A stretch of DNA of 28,958 bases from an uncultured Lachnospiraceae bacterium (lineage in GTDB: Bacteria > Bacillota > Clostridia > Lachnospirales > Lachnospiraceae), in NCBI GenBank assembly GCA_910587305.1, contig CAJUKV010000043.1, positions 1-28,958 on the forward strand, in the 5' to 3' direction. The translations under genes and the position numbers were made by a program. The notes beneath the pieces are model-generated. The model worked only from the letters and a program-made list of their open reading frames with translations, ran no database searches and was not told where the DNA came from. Numbering within the stretch: the first letter of the stretch is position 1; each line of letters opens with the position of its first letter. This document shows positions 22,761-28,958 of this stretch, in pieces.

Positions 22761-24515
22761 TTAATCGTCATACCCCAAATATGCACCCTTCATAGGGCTG
22801 ACCGCATGTTCGCTGAAAAGACGCAGCGCGCCTTTTTTATAGCGGAGCTCTCTGGGCTTCCAGTTTTTCTTACGCTCCGCCAGAATCGCATCAATTTCTT
22901 CAGGGGACTTTTCCACACCGTGGATACCTATAATATTGAGCTTTCTCTCCATAACGTCAATCTCAATCAAATCGCCTTCCTCCACCAGCGCGATAGGGCC
23001 TCCGTCTGCCGCCTCGGGGCTGCAGTGTCCGATTACCGGCCCGGTGGATGCTCCTGAAAAACGTCCGTCCGTGATAAGGGCAATGCTCCTTCCCAGCTCT
23101 TTATCGCTGCTGATTGCCTCGGAGGTATAGAACATTTCCGGCATACCGCTCCCCTTAGGGCCCTCGTAGCGGATAAAGACCGCGTCCCCTTTTTCCACCT
23201 TATGCTTTAACACAGCATCAAGACATTCCTCCTCGCTGTCAAAAGGTCTTGCCTTAAGCACCGCACGGAACATTTCTTTCGGGCAGGCCGTATGTTTAAT
23301 AACAGCCCCCTCCGGCGCTAGATTTCCCCGCAAGATAGCGATGCTTCCGTCTGTTCCAAGTGCTTTATCAAAAGGCCGGATGATGTCTTCCCTGGTCACC
23401 TGAACGCCATAACGTTTGTTGAAATCCTGAAGCCATTTCTCGCAGCGCTCATAAAATCCGTTTTGTTTCAGTTCATCCAGATTTTCTCCCAGTGTTTTTC
23501 CGGTCACCGTCATAACATCCAAATGCAGACAGTCGCGAATTTCTTCCATGATAGCCGGTACGCCTCCCGCATAATAGAAGCATTCCGCCGGCCAGCGGCC
23601 TGCAGGACGTATGTCCAAAAGATAACGTGCGTTTCTATGCAGTCTGTCAAACGTATCGCCCGTTATCTCTATTCCCAGTTCATGGGCAACTGCCGGTATG
23701 TGAAGCAGGCAGTTTGTACTGCCGGAAACTGCCGCATGAACCAGAATTGCATTTTCAAAACTGTCCATCGTGACAATATCGCTTGGACGCATATTTTCCA
23801 TAAAGGCAAGCTTAACCGCCTGTTTTCCGGCCTCCCTTGCAAAGGCAAGAAGATCCGGACTTGTTGCGGGCATAAGCGCGCTTCCCGGCAGAGCAAGCCC
23901 TAAAGCCTCCGCCATAATCTGCATGGTTGACGCAGTTCCAATAAAGGAGCAGGCGCCGCAGCTGGGACATGCGTTATGTTTTGCCCAATTCAATTTTTCT
24001 TCATCAATTTCGCCCCTCTGATACTTTGCACTGTACATACCAAGTTGCTCTAAGGTGAGCATATCGGGACCTGCATTCATTGTGCCCCCCGGCACTACAA
24101 CCGCCGGAATATTCACCCGGCATAACGCCATCAGATTTCCCGGCATCCCTTTATCACAGCTTGCAAGATAGACTCCCGCGTCAAAAGGCGTTGCATTTGC
24201 CTGGATCTCAATCATATTGGCAATCATTTCACGGCTAACAAGACTGAAATTGATACCGTCCGTTCCCTGGCTCTCCCCATCGCACATATCCGTACAGTAA
24301 TACCTTGCGCCAAATCCTCCGGCCTCGTCAATTCCCTTTTTTACTTCCTCAACCAGCAAGTTTAAATGACCGCTTCCCGGATGGGAATCGCCATAGGTGC
24401 TTTCAATAATCACCTGAGGCTTTGATAAATCTTCCGGTTTCCAACCGGTTCCAATGCGCAGCGGGTCTAACTCCGGAGCCAGCGTGCGCATTTCCTGGCT
24501 TTTTAATTGAACCAT
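22761..24515 (-). CDS. Sugar-acid dehydratase, IlvD/Edd family
   Basis: 584 residues, ATG at 24515 with GAGGAGG upstream. IlvD/Edd enzymes use an Fe-S cluster to dehydrate dihydroxy acids. The cluster cysteines are visible in MCDGESQGTDG, YLASCDKGMPGN and CPSCGACSFIGTAST, and the C-terminal block SDKELGRSIALITDGRFSGASTGPVIGHCSPEA is strongly conserved. Both the biosynthetic dihydroxyacid dehydratase and sugar-acid dehydratases share these motifs. The neighbours (GntP permease, KDG kinase, GntR regulator, no ilv genes) point to a sugar acid such as gluconate, giving 2-keto-3-deoxygluconate. The true substrate needs a test. Confidence 0.85.
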   Translation of the reverse strand: MVQLKSQEMRTLAPELDPLRIGTGWKPEDLSKPQVIIESTYGDSHPGSGHLNLLVEEVKKGIDEAGGFGARYYCTDMCDGESQGTDGINFSLVSREMIANMIEIQANATPFDAGVYLASCDKGMPGNLMALCRVNIPAVVVPGGTMNAGPDMLTLEQLGMYSAKYQRGEIDEEKLNWAKHNACPSCGACSFIGTASTMQIMAEALGLALPGSALMPATSPDLLAFAREAGKQAVKLAFMENMRPSDIVTMDSFENAILVHAAVSGSTNCLLHIPAVAHELGIEITGDTFDRLHRNARYLLDIRPAGRWPAECFYYAGGVPAIMEEIRDCLHLDVMTVTGKTLGENLDELKQNGFYERCEKWLQDFNKRYGVQVTREDIIRPFDKALGTDGSIAILRGNLAPEGAVIKHTACPKEMFRAVLKARPFDSEEECLDAVLKHKVEKGDAVFIRYEGPKGSGMPEMFYTSEAISSDKELGRSIALITDGRFSGASTGPVIGHCSPEAADGGPIALVEEGDLIEIDVMERKLNIIGIHGVEKSPEEIDAILAERKKNWKPRELRYKKGALRLFSEHAVSPMKGAYLGYDD

Positions 24516-24541
24516 AATGTACCTCCTCTTACTTTCATTCC

Positions 24542-24568
24542 ATTATATAGATAGTTTGTACAAGTCAA
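24542..24568 (-). promoter_or_regulatory. Promoter of the dehydratase gene
   Basis: The minus strand has TTGACT (24563-24568) and TATAAT (24542-24547), 15 bp apart (16 with a shifted -35), a short spacer that often marks a regulated promoter. A TTGTACAA palindrome lies between the two boxes. Confidence 0.65.
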
Positions 24569-24735
24569 CACCCCCACTGCAAGCAACGGGGCATCCAACT
24601 TGCAACGCTGCAGAGCAAACGCTGCACGGCAGCGGGGCAAAAGACCCTCGCGGCAGTCGCCAAATGTCTATGAGGCGCTTGCGTCTCTATGAGCAGCCAC
24701 TTGGCTCGTTGCTCGCGGGAATCAAATACATATAA
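24569..24735. repeat. G+C-rich hairpin-dense spacer
   Basis: A stretch far richer in G+C than its flanks, between the permease and dehydratase genes. It contains CCCC...GGGG (about 24572-24592), CGCTGC/GCAGCG and GAGGCGC/GCGTCTC inverted repeats in a row. No frame has a ribosome binding site. It may be a mobile intergenic repeat or a structured RNA. Confidence 0.45.
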
Positions 24736-24762
24736 ATATGACAATGCGTAATTTAATTTCTA

Positions 24763-26121
24763 TTATGCAAAGAATGATATAATTAATGCTACCACAAAAC
24801 CGGTGCCGCCGACAAGTGTCTCCATAATTGTCCAGGTCTTTAATGTCATTTTTTCATCCATTCCAACCAGAGATTTTACCAGCCAGAATCCGGAATCATT
24901 AAAGTGAGAACAAACCGTCGCGCCCCCTGCAACAGCTGCCGTTGTACATGCCAGGTACAAAGGAGACAGCTCCGCGATGCCCGGAATTGCCGCAATGATT
25001 CCCGCCGCCATGGTCATGGCTACGGTTGCGGAACCTACGCAAATACGTACAAGAGCAGCCACAATAAAGGCAAGTACTACAATTGGCAAAGACATAGAAG
25101 ACACCGCATTTCCAATCACATCGCCAAGACCTGAATACTGCAGCACATAACGCAGCACGCCGCCGCATGCGGTTACCAGTAAAATAAGTCCCGTAGGCTC
25201 TAAAGATTTGGTCATAACCTTTTCCAGTTCTTCCGTGCTGTATCCATGCCTGAGTCCTAAAAGGATCATTGCCGTAACAGTTGCAATAAGCAACGCTACA
25301 AAAGGCTCTCCAAGGAAGCCAAATACAGGCTGTAAAAAGCTAAGAGCTGGAATAACGCCTGTTACCGAATCTAATATAATCAGCACAAGGGGAATCAAAA
25401 TAATGCCAACAATTGCCCAGAAATTAGGCAGCTTGGACTCATCATAATCTTCCTGATTTGCCACATGCTCCGGTACCGGAACATAGAATTTTTTCCCGCA
25501 AATAGACCCCCATACGGGCCCTGCTACCACCATTGCAACCGCTCCACAGAAAATACCTACCAGAATAACCCACCCCAGCTCAACGTTTAACATGGTCGCA
25601 ACAAGAATCGGGCCGGGCGTAGGCGGTATAAACGCATGGCCTACGGCAAGTCCGGCCAATAGCGGAATTGCATAAAACAGGGAAGACCTTTTTGTCCTTT
25701 TTGCAAGTGAAAATGCCAAAGGAATCAAAATAATAAGGCCGGCGTCAAAAAATACGGGCATTGCAATTACCAGTCCGGTAATTCCCAGAGCCCACGCCGC
25801 CTTTTTGTCCCCAAACCATTTTACCATCGTCACCGCAAGGGTTTGGGCGCCGCCTGATATTTCCAGTATTGCCCCAAACATGGAGCCAAGCCCTACCAGC
25901 AATGCAATTCCCTTAAGCGTGTTGCCTATACCGTCGTTTACCGCGGTAACAATATCTTCCACCGGCATACCTGCAATCAGACCAATTGAAATGGCGCCAA
26001 TCAAAATGGAAATCATAGCCTGAATTTTAAATTTGATGATCAAAACCAATAAAATTACCAATCCTATCATTGCTGCAATTACAAGCCTTGTAGGATTCAA
26101 AGCAGCTGCTTCCGCACTCAT
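24763..26121 (-). CDS. gntP: GntP-family gluconate/sugar-acid permease
   Basis: 452 residues, ATG at 26121 with GAGG about 8 bases upstream. Twelve or more hydrophobic helices follow the GntP pattern, with hallmarks GLGSMFGAILEISGGAQ, MPVFFDAGLIILIPLAF and LAVGHAFIPPTPGP. The family imports gluconate and related sugar acids by proton symport. It is the transport step for the dehydratase and kinase downstream. The transcript start is about 270 nt upstream, an unusually long leader. The permease is separated from the regulator gene by a terminator and has its own promoter. Confidence 0.92.
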   Translation of the reverse strand: MSAEAAALNPTRLVIAAMIGLVILLVLIIKFKIQAMISILIGAISIGLIAGMPVEDIVTAVNDGIGNTLKGIALLVGLGSMFGAILEISGGAQTLAVTMVKWFGDKKAAWALGITGLVIAMPVFFDAGLIILIPLAFSLAKRTKRSSLFYAIPLLAGLAVGHAFIPPTPGPILVATMLNVELGWVILVGIFCGAVAMVVAGPVWGSICGKKFYVPVPEHVANQEDYDESKLPNFWAIVGIILIPLVLIILDSVTGVIPALSFLQPVFGFLGEPFVALLIATVTAMILLGLRHGYSTEELEKVMTKSLEPTGLILLVTACGGVLRYVLQYSGLGDVIGNAVSSMSLPIVVLAFIVAALVRICVGSATVAMTMAAGIIAAIPGIAELSPLYLACTTAAVAGGATVCSHFNDSGFWLVKSLVGMDEKMTLKTWTIMETLVGGTGFVVALIISFFA

Positions 26122-26394
26122 AATTTTTCCTCACTTTCCTTACATAGAACGGATAATAACCAAGTCTGTGCTCTGATTGGACATTCCCACAGTCTACTCA
26201 GCAAAAACTGTACGACGCAGACGATTGCCGTAACAAAATATGGATAGTTCACCGGAACGATCCCACCGAACAGAGCTTCGTTTTTATCTGTTTCTTTTAT
26301 GTTTGTTCGCTATTTCTACATCATATGTCTTATCTATTTTTCTTTTTCCTCCTTTATATTTATTAGTCATATGACGTATTATGTATCTCCTGTA

Positions 26395-26418
26395 ATTATG
26401 TTACTTTTCTCACATAAT
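26395..26418. promoter_or_regulatory. Candidate regulator operator at gntP
   Basis: Inverted repeat ATTATGT-N10-ACATAAT lies across the spacer and -10 of the gntP promoter, the place where a GntR/FCD repressor would block RNA polymerase. The sequence differs from classical FadR sites, so assignment to the adjacent regulator is inference. Confidence 0.5.
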
Positions 26419-26426
26419 AATGTCAA
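26398..26426 (-). promoter_or_regulatory. gntP promoter
   Basis: A perfect TTGACA -35 (26421-26426) is 17 bp from TAACAT (26398-26403), on the minus strand. It leaves a leader of about 270 nt before the gntP start codon. Confidence 0.6.
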
Positions 26427-26465
26427 TATGTCTGATGTATTTTTGATTTTTTCGTAATTATAAAC

Positions 26466-26507
26466 AAAAAAAGAGAGGTTTTTTCATTTTTACCTCTCTC
26501 TTTTTGT
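26466..26507 (-). terminator. Terminator of the GntR gene
   Basis: AGAGAGGT (26472-26479) pairs with ACCTCTCT (26492-26499), with A- and T-rich flanks on both sides, so it can act in both directions. It lies about 100 bp after the regulator's stop codon and upstream of the gntP promoter. Confidence 0.75.
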
Positions 26508-26600
26508 GCAATTTTATTAACAACTTTTTATTATGCTTTTCATAACGCAAAATTCTTTTTAAACATCTGATTTTTGGGCGGCGGCTCTATTCCCACATCG

Positions 26601-27323
26601 TTACCCGTTTTTCATTTCTTCTTTCTTATGTTCCTTATCCCTTTTAATCAGCGCCTGCCGATTGTATGTCAAATGCATGACCATAGCGCATTTTGCGCCC
26701 ACCGGATCGTGATCCAATATTGCATTCACAACCGCCCGATGGGTTTCAATGGTCTCCTGCATCAATGTCCTGTGGGTCAGATTGGCAAAGGTCATAACAG
26801 CCGTATTGATAACCGGAATGAGCGTCTCAACCACACGATTTTTACTGCATCTTGCAATACAGGTGTGAAATTCAATATCCTTGGGAATATGATTTTTCCC
26901 CTCCAAATACATTTGCTCCGTTTCATCACAAAGCTTTTTCAGCTGCTCTAATTCCTCTTTCGTTGCATATTCCGCCGCAAGAGAGGCAATTTCCGGCTCC
27001 AGCATCAGACGTACGTCAAACAATTCAAGAGCAAGCTTATATTTATCTTGCAGCTTGGACAGCCTTAAGGGATCATCCTCCACAGACCGGGTGGCCGCTA
27101 TGTAGGTGCCGGAACCTCTTTTTACCTCGAGTATGCCCTTTGTCACCAGCCCTTTCACCGCTTCTCTTATAGTACTGCGTCCCACGCCGAATTTTTCAGC
27201 CAGTTCAAATTCATTTGGTATTTTTTGTCCTACCTCCAGCTGTTCCTGCCTGATGAAATTCAAAAGCTCGTCCTCTATCTGCTCCCCCAGAAGTCTTTTA
27301 TCATACTTTTCAAACCGATACAT
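26601..27323 (-). CDS. GntR/FadR-family regulator with FCD domain
   Basis: 240 residues. An N-terminal winged helix (residues 12-75) carries GVGRSTIREAVKGLVTKGILEVKRGSGTYI, the standard GntR recognition element. The C-terminal FCD domain is helical, with likely metal ligands in FDVRLMLEPEIA (Asp), DIEFHTCIARCSKN (His) and ETHRAVVNAI (His), so it senses a carboxylate, most likely the imported sugar acid or its keto-deoxy product. It is encoded just upstream of gntP on the same strand but as a separate transcript. It probably represses the permease, dehydratase and kinase genes. Confidence 0.88.
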   Translation of the reverse strand: MYRFEKYDKRLLGEQIEDELLNFIRQEQLEVGQKIPNEFELAEKFGVGRSTIREAVKGLVTKGILEVKRGSGTYIAATRSVEDDPLRLSKLQDKYKLALELFDVRLMLEPEIASLAAEYATKEELEQLKKLCDETEQMYLEGKNHIPKDIEFHTCIARCSKNRVVETLIPVINTAVMTFANLTHRTLMQETIETHRAVVNAILDHDPVGAKCAMVMHLTYNRQALIKRDKEHKKEEMKNG

Positions 27324-27367
27324 AACCTTACTTATTCCTGCCTGCTCTATTGTATAAATTTAAGATA

Positions 27368-27396
27368 ATTTTACTTTACAAACAAGCCTGTGTCAA
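27368..27396 (-). promoter_or_regulatory. Promoter of the GntR regulator gene
   Basis: Minus-strand TTGACA (27391-27396), 17-bp spacer, TAAAAT (27368-27373): a near-consensus promoter about 45 bp upstream of the ATG at 27323. Confidence 0.75.
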
Positions 27397-27490
27397 ATAC
27401 CCTTTTCCTCCTTCGGCCAAACTCCGTAACCATTCATCCCTCGGCTTCTTAGTTAACGGACTCTTACCATAATTCATTTTGTTGTTAGGG

Positions 27491-28213
27491 TTATTTGCCC
27501 GCCAATTCTACAGATTGCCGCAGATATCCCATATTTTTCTTTAAAAACATGGGAAAATCATAGCCTCCTGCCCTGTATACATTATGGAACGCGCCCCATA
27601 CAAACAATAGTGTTACTTCCATCAATATAATCCGTATCCATTTATCCGGCAGTTTATCTTTAAAATGGCCCAAGGTATAGGACTGAAACATCACATGGGG
27701 TATCTCGTCACGCAGCATCTGCCCGCATATACTTTTCAGGGCCGCGGAATCCGTGTTTCGGGCAAGGGCGTCATAATAAGTCAGGGCAATCATCTCCGCC
27801 GTCACCAAAACCGTAACCTCACAGCGAAGGCCCCCAAGCCGCCGAAGCTTTCGAAATACCCTGTCCAAAAGGGATTTTTCTTTTGCTCCCACATGATGAA
27901 AATTCATGTATTCCCTAAGATATGCGCTGTGCCGGTTTTCTTCCCGGACAAACCGCCTCATGGCCTCTTTATATTCCGGAATACGGCGCTGGTCCGCAAA
28001 GACTTCCGCCGCTTCCATCAGATATCTCCCATCGGATCCTTCTCCCTTTTGAAATTCCCTGATGGAAGGAAAAATTCGTTTCTTCACTGTGTCCGGAAGA
28101 TTTTCCTCCTGCGAAAAATCAATCTTAAGACGCCGTTTATCATTGTGGGAAAAGTAAGCACTCCATTCCGTATAAGAAAATCCGTTCATTTTTGATTTAG
28201 TAAAATCAACCAT
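27491..28213 (-). CDS. Ferritin-like diiron protein
   Basis: 240 residues, ATG at 28213 with AGAAGG upstream. A four-helix diiron carboxylate site can be read directly: Glu67 (YLMEAAEVF), Glu92-x-x-His95 (EENRH), Glu140 (VTAEMIALTYY) and Glu170-x-x-His173 (DEIPH). That is the ExxH pattern of ferritin-like oxidases, rubrerythrins and AurF/acyl-ACP-desaturase relatives. No rubredoxin domain is present, and a hydrophobic helix near the C-terminus (IRIILMEVTLLFVWGAF) may sit on a membrane. The reaction is unknown; oxygen or peroxide handling is possible in an anaerobe. Confidence 0.75.
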   Translation of the reverse strand: MVDFTKSKMNGFSYTEWSAYFSHNDKRRLKIDFSQEENLPDTVKKRIFPSIREFQKGEGSDGRYLMEAAEVFADQRRIPEYKEAMRRFVREENRHSAYLREYMNFHHVGAKEKSLLDRVFRKLRRLGGLRCEVTVLVTAEMIALTYYDALARNTDSAALKSICGQMLRDEIPHVMFQSYTLGHFKDKLPDKWIRIILMEVTLLFVWGAFHNVYRAGGYDFPMFLKKNMGYLRQSVELAGK

Positions 28214-28307
28214 CTGCCAATACCTTCTTTCATAGGGATCGCCTGTTCTTGCTGGCAGCCCTCAGATTTGGACACAGGCAAAAACCTTATTGCCAGGGAA
28301 GTCGTCT

Positions 28308-28622
28308 TTATTCCCCTCCCACCGCTTCTACCTTAAAAACGACAGGGCGGATACCATCCGTACAGCAGACAATGGTCTGTCCGTCGCTTCGGTTCCATGG
28401 CGTAAATGTGGAGCCTGACGATATGGCGTTAACGCTCTGGTAAATATCAATCCATGCCCAGGGGCAGAACCCCTCCGGCATTTGAGCATTTCCTTCAAAA
28501 AGAAATGTATCGCCCTCATTTAACAGTGCACATGGGCCGACTTGCGCGCCCTCCGTCAGATATTCTTCCGCAAGATCCTGATAAAATTCTTTTTTAAGTA
28601 CCGTTATCTTTACCTTCTTCAC
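28308..28622 (-). CDS. TIGR04076-family protein
   Basis: About 104 residues from a GTG at 28622 that follows GGGGA by 5 bases; an upstream GTG at 28634 is less likely. The opening MKKVKITVLKKEFYQDLAEEYL, GPCALLNEGDTF, MPEGFCPWAWIDIYQSV and IVCCTDGIRPVVFKVE match the TIGR04076 pattern of small Cys-containing proteins of anaerobes. The function is unknown. The conserved cysteines may bind metal. It is downstream of a spacer with four short direct repeats. Confidence 0.8.
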   Translation of the reverse strand: MKKVKITVLKKEFYQDLAEEYLTEGAQVGPCALLNEGDTFLFEGNAQMPEGFCPWAWIDIYQSVNAISSGSTFTPWNRSDGQTIVCCTDGIRPVVFKVEAVGGE

Positions 28623-28695
28623 AATTATCCCCACGTATGGTAGAAATTCAGTTTTCCCCCATCTTTAAAAGCTTCGCCGCCTGGTCGGCTGTTAA

Positions 28696-28809
28696 GCACA
28701 AGTGCCTCTTTATTTTGGGCTCGCCACATGTGCCTCTTTATATAAGGCGCTCAGCACATATACCTCTTTAATTCATCCCAGACAAAAGCTCGGCACATAT
28801 ACCTCTTTA
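28696..28809. repeat. Array of four 17-bp direct repeats
   Basis: Copies of GCACATRTRCCTCTTTA-like sequence start at 28696, 28724, 28754 and 28793 (periods 28, 30 and 39 bp). The CCTCTTTA half is invariant, and the other half varies around a CACATGTG-type palindrome. On the minus strand each copy reads TAAAGAGG then Y-A-Y-ATG-like, a ribosome-binding-site-like unit before an ATG. The spacers are unrelated and too short for CRISPR. Confidence 0.75.
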
Positions 28810-28871
28810 CATTCGCCAAACATAATTATAGCCAAAAGCCTCACTGACAGCCCTGCCGCCTTCTTCATTTT

Positions 28872-28958
28872 TTACATATTCTTTACCGCTTCTTCAAACT
28901 CCTGTTCCGTCTCCACAAAATGATATGGCTCATACTCGCCGTACGCAGACGGGCGGCT
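28872..28958 (-). CDS. Partial CDS, 3' end only
   Basis: An open minus-strand frame enters from the window edge and stops at 28872. The 28 residues seen end YGEYEPYHFVETEQEFEEAVKNM-like, acidic and helical, as in a normal C-terminal tail. The family cannot be told from this much. Confidence 0.55.
   Translation of the reverse strand, partial: SRPSAYGEYEPYHFVETEQEFEEAVKNM

Larger units (their letters stand above)
26122..26600. other. Long gntP leader and regulatory region
   Basis: Holds the gntP promoter, the regulator's terminator and a leader of about 270 nt. In the leader a GTG-started frame of about 44 codons (hydrophobic middle) ends with its TGA overlapping the gntP ATG. A palindrome GTCATATGAC is at 26366-26375, inside the transcribed leader near its start. 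No classical gene. Confidence 0.5.

Noticed and set aside
27376..27477. 33-codon minus-strand ORF between the ferritin-like and GntR genes
   Set aside because: No ribosome binding site, and it runs into the GntR promoter's -35 box; more likely a chance frame or intergenic repeat.
28696..28809. CRISPR array
   Set aside because: Repeats are 17 bp and imperfect, spacers are only 11-22 bp, and no cas gene is near.

Overview
The window looks like the chromosome of a spore-forming, low-to-mid G+C Firmicute, most likely a gut Clostridium cluster XIVa / Lachnospiraceae member. The reasons are strong AGGAGG-type ribosome binding sites, two sporulation genes (spoVAA, spoVAD), a GntP / IlvD-type dehydratase / KDG-kinase sugar-acid cluster, and an integrated element whose cargo (a DUF5688 protein, a SprT-like protease, a serine recombinase and many tiny ORFs) is typical of clostridial conjugative elements. 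The genus cannot be fixed from the sequence alone.

Region 1, 1 to about 11,335, is one end of an integrated mobile element (ICE-like; the other end lies outside the window). Almost all genes are on the minus strand. It carries a secreted protein, a lipoprotein, an XRE regulator with a divergent partner, a small serine recombinase, a SprT-like metallopeptidase, a DUF5688-family protein, an HTH protein and several small ORFs. Inside it sits a very A+T-rich three-gene operon (1748-3447): a DUF4869-like protein, a small P-loop ATPase and a TOPRIM-like protein with a C-terminal cysteine cluster. It has its own consensus promoter and a bidirectional terminator. This is the best candidate for an undescribed, perhaps defensive, system.

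The element appears to join the chromosome inside the 3' end of spoVAA. The SpoVAA reading frame runs normally up to the conserved DPTPIE tail and then turns into unrelated A+T-rich sequence with an early stop. spoVAB, which usually follows, is not there.

Region 2, about 11,340-21,500, is ordinary chromosome. It holds a long imperfect palindrome beside the spoVAA start, a membrane-anchored endonuclease/exonuclease/phosphatase protein, a degenerate GGDEF protein, a lone spoVAD, a GNAT acetyltransferase, a three-gene operon (unknown protein, beta-helix protein, MATE exporter), a histidine phosphatase and a threonine-aldolase-type PLP enzyme.

Region 3, 21,517-27,396, is a sugar-acid catabolic cluster: GntR/FCD regulator, GntP permease, IlvD/Edd dehydratase and PfkB-type 2-keto-3-deoxygluconate kinase. 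Import, dehydration to 2-keto-3-deoxygluconate and phosphorylation to KDPG would make a modified Entner-Doudoroff route. The aldolase must be encoded elsewhere. Each unit has its own recognisable promoter. An inverted repeat overlies the gntP promoter, and there is a hairpin plus a cre-like site in the kdgK leader.

Region 4, 27,491 to the end, has a ferritin-like diiron protein, a TIGR04076-type protein, an intergenic array of four short direct repeats and the 3' end of a further gene.
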